DNA of 64,000 bases from an uncultured Coriobacteriaceae bacterium (lineage in GTDB: Bacteria > Actinomycetota > Coriobacteriia > Coriobacteriales > Atopobiaceae): NCBI GenBank assembly GCA_902793465.1, contig CADBDT010000004.1, positions 62,001 to 126,000 on the forward strand, read 5' to 3'. Position numbers and translations under genes: made by a program. The stretch's first letter is position 1. The number at the start of each line of letters is the position of its first letter. The notes under the pieces were generated by a model, which was not told the DNA's origin, did not search any database, and worked only from the letters and a program-made list of their open reading frames with translations. This document shows positions 25,982 through 33,770 of the stretch, one piece after another.

Positions 25982-27025
25982 TTACTCCACGCGCATGTCG
26001 CCTGGCTGGATAACTCCTGCTCGACGGAGGGCAAACGCAACGAGCCATGCCACGGCCGCGGGAATAACTACACATACGAGTGCCATGGCAAGCCACTGCA
26101 TGGGGCCAACGGCCACACCGTTTTCCACCCATCCCGTGTAAAGTCCAATTGGCCCCACGAGTCCGCAGGTGCCCATGCCGCTGGCAATCGCTGCGCCGTT
26201 TTGCTGTAGGCCAAATACGACGGTTGCCACAGGTCCGCCTACCGCGCTTGCCGCAAGCGCGGGCACCCAGGTTACCGGTTTCTTAAAGATGTTGGGTACC
26301 TGCAGCATGGAGGTGCCCAGTCCCTGCGAGACCACGCCCGACCAGCCGTTGTCGGCAAAGCTCGCTGCCGCATAGCCCACCATCTGGGCGCAGCATCCCG
26401 CGAGCGCCGCGCCGCCGGCGAGGCCCGTAAGTCCCAGCGCCGCGCATATGGCCGCACTTGAAATAGGCAGTGTGAGCGCCGCTCCAACCAATACCGAAAC
26501 CACCACGCCCATAAGGAAGGGCTGCAGGTCGGTTGCCCACATTACCAAGCTGCCCAGCCAGGACGCGGCCATGCCAATCCATGGCCCCACAAGCAGTGCA
26601 AGCGCACATCCTATGCCCACCGTAACGCCAGGGGTAACAAGGATGTCCACCTTGGTTTCCTTGGACACTGCCTTGCCGAGCTCGGCGGCAACAATGGCCA
26701 CCACGAACACCGCCAGAGGGCCACCTGCTCCGCCGGCGTCGTTTGCGGCAAATCCCACCGCGGCAAGCGAATACAGCACGAGGGGAGGGGCGTTGAGCGC
26801 GGAGCCTATGGCAATGGCCATGGCGGGTCCGGCTACCGACTTGGCAAATCCGCCAATCTGACCGAACATCTGGATGCCGGTAAGATCTCCGATCGTCGAG
26901 AATATCGTTCCAATGAGCAGGGAGGCAAAGAGGCCTTGCGCCATGGCCCCAAACGCGTCAATGGCATAGCGCTTAAAGCTGGGCCGTATGTCCTTGCGCT
27001 CAAGGAACGAGGGGTTGTCCGACAT
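25982..27025 (-). CDS. PTS-type EIIC membrane protein (PTS_EIIC_2 family)
   Basis: A 347-residue integral membrane protein with about eight to ten hydrophobic segments, matching the EIIC-2 family of sugar phosphotransferase-like permeases. Typical parts are FGAMAQGLFASLLIGTIFST near the N-terminus, the Gly-rich NDAGGAGGPLAVF, and a second half with FGLQQNGAAIASGMGTCG. No EIIA, EIIB or kinase gene lies nearby, so it may be a stand-alone transporter or work with components elsewhere. The substrate is unknown. ATG 27025 follows TGAGGAGGAAAC. The gene faces family A copy 4 at its 3' end and is divergent from the nagB remnant. Confidence 0.85.
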   Translation of the reverse strand: MSDNPSFLERKDIRPSFKRYAIDAFGAMAQGLFASLLIGTIFSTIGDLTGIQMFGQIGGFAKSVAGPAMAIAIGSALNAPPLVLYSLAAVGFAANDAGGAGGPLAVFVVAIVAAELGKAVSKETKVDILVTPGVTVGIGCALALLVGPWIGMAASWLGSLVMWATDLQPFLMGVVVSVLVGAALTLPISSAAICAALGLTGLAGGAALAGCCAQMVGYAAASFADNGWSGVVSQGLGTSMLQVPNIFKKPVTWVPALAASAVGGPVATVVFGLQQNGAAIASGMGTCGLVGPIGLYTGWVENGVAVGPMQWLAMALVCVVIPAAVAWLVAFALRRAGVIQPGDMRVE

Positions 27026-27236
27026 GTTTCCTCCTCAGAAACTCGACCTCGCCAGCAGGCTCGGTCGCAAACCGTAAACAGTATGACGACCCATTGTGGT
27101 GCAAACACGCGCAAAGATGTGCAGGTGCACCCAACTCGTAACCAAACATTGTCCGTCGGCAGGTATTGTGCTGTAAACGTGTTAGTAGCTGGTATACCAT
27201 CATATTCAAGTTAGTTTTGTTGGAAGGGATTCTCAC

Positions 27237-27915
27237 ATGCGCGTAATACGGTGCAAAGACTATGACGATATGAGTCGCAAGACGGCCAACATTATTTCGG
27301 CCCAGGTAATACTTAAGCCAAACGCCAAGCTCGGGCTTGCCACCGGAACCACGCCCATAGGGGCATACAAGCAGCTTATTGCGTGGTACAACAAGGGAGA
27401 CGTGGACTTTAGCCGACCCACAGAGCTACCGCTACTTTATGAACTCCAACTTCTTCGACCACATTAACATCGACAAAGCCCGCACGCACGTGCCCGACGG
27501 GTCCAACCCCAACACGGAGGAGGCCTGCGCTCAGTACGACAAGCTCATGGCGGATGCCGGACAGCTGGACCTGCAACTGCTGGGCATTGGGCGCAACGGG
27601 CACGTGGGCTTTAACGAGCCAGGCGAGTCGTTTTCCAAGGGCACGCATTGCGTAGAGTTGGCCGAGAGTACGATTCAGGCAAACAGCCGTCTGTTCGACA
27701 GCATAGACGACGTGCCGCGCAAGGCGTACTCCATGGGCGTGCAAAACATTATGAGCGCCAAAACCATCCTTGTTGCTGCGTCGGGCGAAGACAAGGCCCA
27801 GGCAGTGCGTGACATGATCTATGGTCCCGTGAGCCCGCATTGCACGGCATCCATACTGCAGCTGCATGCCGACTGCTTTGTTGTTGCAGACGAGGCCGCG
27901 CTAAGCCTTTGCTAG
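27237..27915 (+). pseudogene. nagB: Glucosamine-6-phosphate deaminase remnant (nagB) with internal deletion and frameshift
   Basis: The first frame reads MRVIRCKDYDDMSRKTANII through LGLATGTTPIGAYKQL to GDVDFS near 27412, then becomes nonsense. A second frame resumes at once with PQSYRYFMNSNFFDHINID and continues through GIGRNGHVGFNEPG to a normal C-terminus at 27915. Compared with the known family, about 16 codons are missing at the junction. They include the segment equivalent to NMDEYVG of E. coli NagB, whose aspartate (Asp72) is catalytic. The net change also shifts the frame, so the gene should be dead. NagB converts glucosamine-6-phosphate to fructose-6-phosphate and ammonia. Confidence 0.9.
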
Positions 27916-27916
27916 C

Positions 27917-28087
27917 ATGCGTAAGTTGCCCTTTTCGTCAGACTATTTGGAAAGTGCCCATCCGGCGGTGCTGGATGCGCTGGCGCGTACTGCCGACATC
28001 GCCTTTGATGGCTATGGAACAGACGCGCTCTGCAAGCAGGCGCGCGAGCTCATTCGCGAGGCATGCTACCACTGCGAGTATCCCTGA
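27917..28087 (+). pseudogene. N-terminal remnant of a threonine aldolase-like PLP enzyme
   Basis: A 56-codon frame starting at ATG 27917, one base after the nagB stop. FSSDYLESAHPAVLDAL and DGYGTDALCKQARELIREAC strongly recall the beginning of low-specificity threonine aldolases, which run to about 340 residues. The similarity stops after about 50 codons and a TGA follows. The PLP-lysine part is absent from the next several hundred bases, so this is a truncated remnant. Together with nagB it marks a zone of gene decay. Confidence 0.75.
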
Positions 28088-28109
28088 CAATTGTACTAAT
28101 CAAACTAGA

Positions 28110-28134
28110 CCCCTCTGTCTGTGCGGCAGAGGGG
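28110..28134. terminator. Hairpin between the decayed genes and the HTH gene
   Basis: CCCCTCTG (28110-28117) and CAGAGGGG (28127-28134) form an 8-bp stem. It lies between convergent genes and could end transcription on either strand. No strong U-run follows. Confidence 0.5.
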
Positions 28135-28187
28135 CCATAGCTGATAACTGTTAGAATGACCTATATATGTTTTGAGAAGGGACTAGT

Positions 28188-28634
28188 TTAGTTCTTGCCT
28201 TCCCCAAGATCGACAATTGCCAAGGTTTTGCCCAAAGGAGCAAGGAGCTTTAGGAGGGTGTTGATCTGTGGCGAAATCTCGCAGCCCTCTATACGGCTGA
28301 TTACGGACTGTCGAATGCCAGCGGCTTCGCCGAGTCTGGTTTGCGAGAAGGATGCGTCGCGTCTAATTGCCGAAAGGTTCTTGAGCAAATTGCGTTTTTC
28401 CTGCTCTACGTAATCGGATTCAGTGCCTTTGGCAAACAGATCGTCTGCGCTCATGGAACCGCCCTTTTCCCAGGCTATGCCCGCGCCATCGCCAGCAACA
28501 ACTATGTTGCTGGGAAGGCTCGTTGCCTTTTCGTCCAAGTCTTGTGGACTGTAGTTTTTTGATACCCCGTTGTCGAACCACACGGCTAGCGTGGTGTCGT
28601 TAAGGATTACCGCTGCAATAACGGAGTTGTTCAT
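28188..28634 (-). CDS. DUF2442-like protein with C-terminal helix-turn-helix (antitoxin-like)
   Basis: A 148-residue protein. Residues 1-50 resemble DUF2442 (a short beta domain, LNDTTLAVWFDNGVSKNY). Residues 85-140 are an XRE-type helix-turn-helix (LSAIRRDASFSQTRLGEAAG, IRQSVISRIEGCEISPQI). Proteins built like this are usually antitoxins or regulators paired with a small toxin. No partner gene is seen on either side: downstream is a hairpin and upstream is about 450 bases of A+T-rich noncoding DNA. It may be an orphan antitoxin. AAGAGGCGAGAG precedes the ATG. Confidence 0.8.
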   Translation of the reverse strand: MNNSVIAAVILNDTTLAVWFDNGVSKNYSPQDLDEKATSLPSNIVVAGDGAGIAWEKGGSMSADDLFAKGTESDYVEQEKRNLLKNLSAIRRDASFSQTRLGEAAGIRQSVISRIEGCEISPQINTLLKLLAPLGKTLAIVDLGEGKN

Positions 28635-29090
28635 TTAGCTCTCGCCTCTTTCGGAGTTTTTGTTTCCAAACAGTCAAAGCGTTAACAGTTGTCTTTCATA
28701 GGATATCACGTTAAAGTCCAAGGTGCACAATGAGTACTTTATATTTTAATATCACATCAAGAAGCCACATTAGCAAAAAACCCGCAATCGGGCAACAAAA
28801 AAATTGCAGTTATAGGCATCTTACGGCTAAAAAAATACCAATTAAGTGTCTTTTTGGCGCACGTCTCGGATATTTATCTTCTGTTTGATTTTGGAAAGTT
28901 GACAAAGTTAGACATATGTCAACAATATGATAAATAATATTATGTGCAAAGCGTAAGGAGTTTTACGTCATTGTTCTCCTGAAACCGTGCTCAACAGAGC
29001 TCATTTAAGCCTGTGGCCATATTTCTGTTTTGCCTGTGTTTCGGTATGGTGTTTTGCAGCTCGCCATACCAAATGCATGCTAGTCTGAGT
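28635..29090 (+). promoter_or_regulatory. A+T-rich gap with candidate promoter for the dapAB leader
   Basis: The 28635-29090 stretch is much richer in A+T than its surroundings and has no gene. It contains a small hairpin, CCCG-CAAT-CGGG, between A-runs near 28785. A dyad GTTGAC (28898-28903) / GTCAAC (28918-28923) overlaps possible promoter elements: TTGACA at 28899 or TTAGAC at 28908, and TAAATA at 28931. If TTAGAC and TAAATA are used, the spacing is 17. The transcript would then run into the riboswitch and dapA. The dyad could be a repressor site. Confidence 0.4.
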
Positions 29091-29097
29091 GTGTTGG

Positions 29098-29250
29098 ATA
29101 GAGGAGCAACTACGATGAGACATGGGATAGTCGGCGGGCTGTGACCACATGTGGAGGCGATGGTTGCCGAACTGGAATGCGTGGCAACGGATTCTGGTGG
29201 GGCTGGGGGGAATACCCTCAGAACTGTCTGCGAGTAGAGTGTTGCTTGCG
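29098..29250 (+). promoter_or_regulatory. Probable lysine riboswitch (L box) upstream of dapA
   Basis: The closing stem P1 is formed by GCAAC (29106-29110) with GTTGC (29241-29245). Core sequences agree with the L-box pattern: GAGGAGCAACTACGATGAG at the 5' side, TTGCCGAACTGG in the middle, and AGAACTGTCTGCGAGTAGAG before the closing strand. An intrinsic terminator 40 bases downstream and the identity of the target gene (first enzyme of lysine synthesis) fit transcriptional control by lysine. This is from memory of the consensus, not a covariance-model hit. Confidence 0.75.
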
Positions 29251-29289
29251 GGGGAGCTATCTTGTGGTCGTTTGGCGTTGATGCTTTGT

Positions 29290-29326
29290 CGCCCACAAGG
29301 TTGCAGCCTTGTGGGCGATGGTTTTT
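29290..29326 (+). terminator. Riboswitch-controlled intrinsic terminator
   Basis: CGCCCACAAGG (29290-29300) pairs with CCTTGTGGGCG, and GGTTTTT follows within four bases. CTTGTGG at 29261-29267 could pair with the left arm CCACAAG and act as antiterminator. The structure lies between the riboswitch core and the dapA ribosome site. Confidence 0.85.
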
Positions 29327-29340
29327 GAGAGAGAGGAAGT

Positions 29341-30237
29341 ATGGCAATGGACGTACGCAATATCACAGGTTCCATCGTTGCTCTGGTAACGCCATTTACG
29401 GCCGACGGAGAAATAGACTTTAAGGCGCTCGACCGCCTTGTGGACTTTCACTTGGAAAACGAGACGGACGGCATCTTGGTACTGGGCACCACGGGCGAGT
29501 CTTCCACTATGACCGACGCCGAGGACGTTGCGGTGGCACAGCACGTAATCAATCGAGTGGACGGTGCTATTCCCGTTATTGGCGGCGCGGGATCAAACTC
29601 CACGGAGGAGAGCCTGCGCAAGGCCAAGAGTCTGCAGATGATAGGCTGCGACGCGCTGCTGCTTATTACCCCGTACTACAACAAGTCCAACGAGGAGGGC
29701 ATCTACAGGCACTTTACCGAGGTTCTGGACCAGACCGAGATTCCCTCTATCCTCTACAACATCCCTGGTCGCACTGGCTGCTCCATAAGCGAGGCAAATG
29801 TGGTGCGTCTTGCCGAGCATCCCAACGTTATGGGCATAAAGGAAGCCTCGGGCTCCATTAGCTATGCCACCAGCGTGGCGCGTCACCTCTCGCCCGACTT
29901 CCGCATGTATTCGGGCAACGACGACATGGTAGTTCCCATTCTTTCCTTGGGTGGCTCGGGCGTAATAAGCGTGTGGGCAAACGTGCAGCCGCGTCTGTGC
30001 CATCAGCTCGTATCGAGCTTCCTGGAGGGAGACTGCCAGAAATCGCTTCGCATACAGCTTGAAGGACTCGATCTTGTGCACGCGCTGTTCTGCGAGGTTA
30101 ACCCCATTCCGGTAAAGGCCGCGCTGGCAATGATGGGCCTTATGGAGGAGACGTATCGCATGCCGCTGTACCCGATGGCTGCAAATAACCGCGATCGCCT
30201 GGAGCGGGTTATGAAGGAGGCTGGTATCCTTGGCTAA
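29341..30237 (+). CDS. dapA: 4-hydroxy-tetrahydrodipicolinate synthase DapA
   Basis: A 298-residue aldolase that condenses pyruvate and aspartate semialdehyde, the first step of the lysine/diaminopimelate branch. Signatures: VALVTPFTADGEIDF, GTTGESSTMTD, the catalytic tyrosine region YNIPGRTGCS, and the Schiff-base lysine in MGIKEASGSI. Length is standard. It starts at ATG 29341 behind GAGAGAGGAAGT, directly after the riboswitch terminator, so it should be shut off by lysine. The stop overlaps the dapB start by 8 bases, so the two are a translationally coupled pair. Confidence 0.97.
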   Translation: MAMDVRNITGSIVALVTPFTADGEIDFKALDRLVDFHLENETDGILVLGTTGESSTMTDAEDVAVAQHVINRVDGAIPVIGGAGSNSTEESLRKAKSLQMIGCDALLLITPYYNKSNEEGIYRHFTEVLDQTEIPSILYNIPGRTGCSISEANVVRLAEHPNVMGIKEASGSISYATSVARHLSPDFRMYSGNDDMVVPILSLGGSGVISVWANVQPRLCHQLVSSFLEGDCQKSLRIQLEGLDLVHALFCEVNPIPVKAALAMMGLMEETYRMPLYPMAANNRDRLERVMKEAGILG

Positions 30238-30901
30238 GGTATTCGTTGTTGGCGCCCAGGGTCGTATGGGTGGCCTCGTATGCGACCTGGTGGATGCGAC
30301 CGAGGGACTGGAACTCGCAGGCCGTTACGACGTGGCAAACATAGCGGAGCTGGACGAGCTGGCACCTGCGGTGGACCTTGTAATAGACTTCTCGCAGCCT
30401 GCGGCATTGCCCCATGTTGCGGCCTATGTCGAGCGCACGGGCGCATCTTTGGTGAGCGGCACCACCGGCCTGGGCGCAAGCGACTTTGCGCGTCTAGAGG
30501 CGCTGGGCAAGAACGCGCGCGTGGTGTGGTCGTCCAACTACTCGCTGGGCGTGGCGGTGCTCCGCCGCGTGGCCAAGGAGGCGGCACGCGCCCTTGATGG
30601 CTGGGAGATCGAGATAGTGGAAACGCATCACAAGATGAAGCTCGATGCCCCCTCTGGCACGGCAAAGACCATTGCGGAGCAGGTGGGCGAAGTTTCCGGT
30701 CGCGACGTGGTGTGCCACTCCATGCGCGGTGGTACCGTTGCGGGTACTCACGAGGTGCACTACTTTGGAACCGACGAGGAAATTACGCTTACGCATCGGG
30801 CGGCGAGTCGTCAGATTTTCGTTAACGGTGCCGTTGCCTGTGGCAAGCGCCTCCTTGCGGTAGAGCCTGGCTACTATACCTTTGACGACCTTATGTTTTA
30901 G
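30230..30901 (+). CDS. dapB: 4-hydroxy-tetrahydrodipicolinate reductase DapB
   Basis: A 223-residue NAD(P)H-dependent reductase, the step after DapA. The nucleotide loop is VVGAQGRMGGLVCD, and the catalytic/substrate motif is ETHHKMKLDAPSGTAKTI. The C-terminal HRAASRQIFVNGAVACGKR is also typical. It is somewhat shorter than many DapB proteins (about 240-270), a compact form seen in several bacteria. The start is TTG 30230 inside the dapA end. It is controlled with dapA by the upstream lysine leader. Confidence 0.95.
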   Translation: MAKVFVVGAQGRMGGLVCDLVDATEGLELAGRYDVANIAELDELAPAVDLVIDFSQPAALPHVAAYVERTGASLVSGTTGLGASDFARLEALGKNARVVWSSNYSLGVAVLRRVAKEAARALDGWEIEIVETHHKMKLDAPSGTAKTIAEQVGEVSGRDVVCHSMRGGTVAGTHEVHYFGTDEEITLTHRAASRQIFVNGAVACGKRLLAVEPGYYTFDDLMF

Positions 30902-31030
30902 CGCGACGATCTAGCGCGACCGTCCTAAAACACTGGCTAGTCGCGGTTGCGTGCTTGCACTCCCATGGGAGTTTGTCCTATTCTATAACCTATCTATCAC
31001 TGTGCTTGTTCTTGGCTAAGCGAGGAGTAC

Positions 31031-31609
31031 ATGGGCAGATCGTTTAAACGTATGATTCCACTGTGGATTTCGTACTTGTTGCTGTTTGGCCTTTCTGCGC
31101 TGGGGCCCGTACTGTCTCAGTACGGCGGCATCAGCCGTGGACACTGGGTGTTTCTCTTCCTTATGCCGTTTGCTATAGGAAGCGTTCCCTACAGCTTTAT
31201 TATGGGAGAGATTGTGCAATACCGCACGCGTGCCTCGAGCCGCGTTGCCTGGCGCTGGGGCTTCTTCCACATGCTTGTGGTGTACGCCATCTTTATTGTG
31301 GGCATATTTGACCTCCTTATGGAGACGTCGGACTTGCTGTACTACGGAATATGGATTGCGCCGGCACTGGCCTCGGGACTCTTTTTTGTGCTTGGCATGG
31401 TTGTAATGCGCGTGGAACAGGCCCATTCCGACGCTCGCTACGGCGTAGAGGTAAGCAGGGGAGACCCGTGGGCCTCCTTCTTTGACCTGCAGTGGGAGGA
31501 CGACTCCCCTCGTAACATGGTTGCTCACAGCGAGCTTCGCAAAGAAGACAAGCCCAAGCGTCGCCTTTTCCAGCGCAAGAAGTCCGAGGCGGGCCAAACG
31601 GAAGAATAG
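31031..31609 (+). CDS. Four-helix membrane protein of unknown function
   Basis: A 192-residue protein with four predicted membrane helices (about 8-28, 38-60, 77-97 and 106-130). A hydrophilic, basic C-terminal tail of about 55 residues follows (EDKPKRRLFQRKKSEAGQ). AGCGAGGAGTAC precedes the ATG. I do not recognise the family. It stands alone 130 bases after dapB and may or may not be co-transcribed with it. The charged tail is probably cytoplasmic. Confidence 0.7.
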   Translation: MGRSFKRMIPLWISYLLLFGLSALGPVLSQYGGISRGHWVFLFLMPFAIGSVPYSFIMGEIVQYRTRASSRVAWRWGFFHMLVVYAIFIVGIFDLLMETSDLLYYGIWIAPALASGLFFVLGMVVMRVEQAHSDARYGVEVSRGDPWASFFDLQWEDDSPRNMVAHSELRKEDKPKRRLFQRKKSEAGQTEE

Positions 31610-31805
31610 CATCTGGCTTTGGATGGGGACGTACCCGATAACAAGCCTCCCAAGACTGAGGTGACGCAACCTGTCCCCTAAGCAAAGGACAAAACCGCAA
31701 GGCACCATGGAAAGCAGCCGCGCGCAGTCGTCCTCCGGCCCTTCGTTGGGACAGGGCGTATCCATCGGTTGTGTTTTTGTCAAAAGCGCAAGCATAAGAC
31801 CGTTC

Positions 31806-31830
31806 GCTGTCTGTTGCGCTGGACTATAAT
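31806..31830 (+). promoter_or_regulatory. Candidate promoter of the alcohol dehydrogenase gene
   Basis: A perfect TATAAT lies at 31825-31830, 40 bases before the start codon. The hexamer at about 17 bases upstream (TTCGC-type) is a weak -35. The rest of the 260-base gap 31610-31869 contains GGGGACGTACCC and CCTGTCCCC pieces resembling family C repeats but no gene. Confidence 0.4.
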
Positions 31831-31869
31831 TCTCTTTTGTATCAGTTATTCACATAACTAGGAGGAAAC

Positions 31870-33030
31870 ATGGCAAACCGTTTTGTACTCAACAACATTT
31901 CGTATCATGGCAAGGGCGCCATCGCAGAGGTTCCCGGCGAGATTTCTCGTCGCGGCTACAAGAAGGCGTTCGTAGCCTCCGACCCCGACCTCGTTAAGTT
32001 TGGCGTAACCACCAAGGTAACCGACCTGCTTGACGAGGCGGGCATTGCCTGGGAGCTCTTTAGCGACATAAAGGCCAATCCCACCATCAAGAACGTGCAG
32101 GACGGCGTGGCCGCATTCAAGGCGTCTGGCGCAGACTGCATCGTGGCCGTGGGCGGCGGCAGCGCCATGGACACCGCAAAGGGCATCGGCATTATTGCCC
32201 AGAACCCCGAGTTCGCGGACGTCGTGAGCCTGGAGGGCGTGGCCGACACCAAGAACCACGCGACCTTTACCATTGCCGTTGCCACGACTGCTGGCACCGC
32301 TGCCGAGGTAACCATCAACTACGTGGTTACCGACCCCGAGAAGGAGCGTAAGTTCGTGTGCGTGGACGTTAACGACATTCCCGACGTCGCGGTTGTCGAT
32401 CCCGACATGATGGCTTCTATGCCTGCTGGCCTTACCGCCGCCACCGGCATGGACGCGCTTACCCATGCCATCGAGGGCTATACCACCCGTGGTGCGTGGC
32501 AGCTCTCCGACATGTTCCACCTGGAGGCCATCCGCACCATCGCAGCCAGCCTGCGCGACTCCTACGCAGAGGCCAAGAGCGGCGAGCCCGGCAGCGGTCG
32601 TGAGGGCATGGCGCTTGGTCAGTACATTGCGGGCATGGGCTTCTCCAACGTTGGCCTGGGCATCGACCACGCAATGGCCCACACGCTTTCGGCTCACTAC
32701 GACACCCCGCACGGCGTTGCCTGCGCCATGCTGCTCCCCATTGCCATGGAGTACAACAAGCCCGTCGTTGCCGAGCGTCTTGCCGACGTGGCGGTTGCCA
32801 TGGGCGTGGACATTGCCGGCATGAGCACAGACGAGGCTGCCGACGCCGCGATTGCCGCCGTGCGCCAGCTCTCTGCGGACGTAAACATTCCCAAGACCTG
32901 CGACGGCCTGGTTGAGGCCGACCTGGACCAGCTGGCCAGCGATGCGCTTGCCGACGCCTGCTATCCCGGCAATCCCCGCGAGGCCGACCACGAGACCGTT
33001 AAGGAGCTCTTCCGTAAGATTATGGCGTAG
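31870..33030 (+). CDS. Iron-containing alcohol dehydrogenase (FucO/lactaldehyde reductase-like)
   Basis: A 386-residue group III alcohol dehydrogenase that reduces aldehydes with NAD(P)H. Motifs: nucleotide-binding GGGSAMDTAKGIGII, the histidine region GMDALTHAIEGY, and metal-binding HAMAHTLSAHYDTPHG. The sequence is closest in feel to FucO and 1,3-propanediol dehydrogenase types, but the substrate cannot be fixed. AGGAGGAAAC lies 1-2 bases before the ATG spacing optimum, and a TATAAT box is upstream. It is monocistronic, ended by the strong bidirectional terminator at 33057. It may serve fermentative redox balance. Confidence 0.93.
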   Translation: MANRFVLNNISYHGKGAIAEVPGEISRRGYKKAFVASDPDLVKFGVTTKVTDLLDEAGIAWELFSDIKANPTIKNVQDGVAAFKASGADCIVAVGGGSAMDTAKGIGIIAQNPEFADVVSLEGVADTKNHATFTIAVATTAGTAAEVTINYVVTDPEKERKFVCVDVNDIPDVAVVDPDMMASMPAGLTAATGMDALTHAIEGYTTRGAWQLSDMFHLEAIRTIAASLRDSYAEAKSGEPGSGREGMALGQYIAGMGFSNVGLGIDHAMAHTLSAHYDTPHGVACAMLLPIAMEYNKPVVAERLADVAVAMGVDIAGMSTDEAADAAIAAVRQLSADVNIPKTCDGLVEADLDQLASDALADACYPGNPREADHETVKELFRKIMA

Positions 33031-33056
33031 AGCCAAGTCAGCGGATAAGGGACAGC

Positions 33057-33100
33057 AAAAGCCCCTCGCCATGGTCTTAGTGCCACGGCGAGGGGCTTTT
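33057..33100. terminator. Bidirectional intrinsic terminator
   Basis: AAAAGCCCCTCGCCATGG pairs with a right arm ending CGGCGAGGGGCTTTT, giving U-runs on both strands. It serves the alcohol dehydrogenase gene and the convergent holin-like gene. Confidence 0.9.
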
Positions 33101-33133
33101 CCTGTGTGCCACCAGGGCTGCCAGCCTTTGCGA

Positions 33134-33505
33134 CTAGCGCCTTTCGTCGTTGAGGCCCACGATGGAGCCAACGATGGCCGAGACGATAGAGATGATAATG
33201 GATCCCCAGAGTGCAGCCCAAAAATCGACCACATATACGCCAATGCTAAAGAGGTTGAGCGAGAGCCAGCTCGCAATATTGAGGGCGAGGGCGTTAATAA
33301 CAAAGTGGAAGATGCCCAAGGTAAGAATGGTTACGGGCAACGATATTACCTGCATGATGGGTCGGATGCTCGCGTTAACCAGTGCGATGGCAAGGGCAAA
33401 CACAAAGATGCCCGCATAGCCGCCGTTTACTTCCATGCCAGGAACCAGCATGCATGCTGCCGCGGCCGCAACGGCCGTAACAAGCCATGTAAGAATGAAC
33501 TTCAA
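33134..33505 (-). CDS. Phage holin family IV-like small membrane protein
   Basis: A 123-residue hydrophobic protein with four predicted helices, matching the Mycobacterium-type holin family (PF04020), which is widespread in bacterial chromosomes and not tied to prophage. Recognisable parts are LVNASIRPIMQVISLPVTIL and GIFHFVINALALNIASWL. I chose TTG 33505 because AAAGGAGC lies just upstream. The longer reading to 33562 lacks a site. The C-terminus ends with charged NDERR. No phage genes are nearby, so a membrane housekeeping role is more likely than lysis. Confidence 0.85.
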   Translation of the reverse strand: MKFILTWLVTAVAAAAACMLVPGMEVNGGYAGIFVFALAIALVNASIRPIMQVISLPVTILTLGIFHFVINALALNIASWLSLNLFSIGVYVVDFWAALWGSIIISIVSAIVGSIVGLNDERR

Positions 33506-33617
33506 CGAAGCTCCTTTCGTCCAACTGCCAAATATGGAGCCATCATAATACCCAATTTGCAATCGAGGATATGTTTGGTGACCAAAACTACTCGTCTCAA
33601 CAAATCAAAGCCTGCAA

Positions 33618-33657
33618 AACCACGAATAGGGGACAGTCCCTTAGTTGTGGTTTTGAG
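33618..33657. repeat. Partial family C palindrome
   Basis: CAAAACCAC and GTGGTTTTG flank AATAGGGGACAGTCCCTTA. The core GGGGACAGTCCC is shared with the full family C element at 57793-57853. It lies in the gap before addB. Confidence 0.6.
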
Positions 33658-33770
33658 CCAAGAGCAACTGAAGAGGTATTCCAGCGCGCCAGCATATGCC
33701 CTGCATCATTGTTGTCTTGCGCGTGGGGTATTATGTGCATCATGGATCAGCTGAAAAAGAGGGGGAGCGA

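Noticed and set aside
31858-33303. A 481-codon open frame antisense to the alcohol dehydrogenase
   Set aside because: Gly/His/Val-rich composition typical of a shadow frame; the plus strand has complete alcohol dehydrogenase motifs.
33134-33505. A prophage, from the holin-like gene
   Set aside because: The family is common in bacterial chromosomes, and there are no other phage genes nearby.
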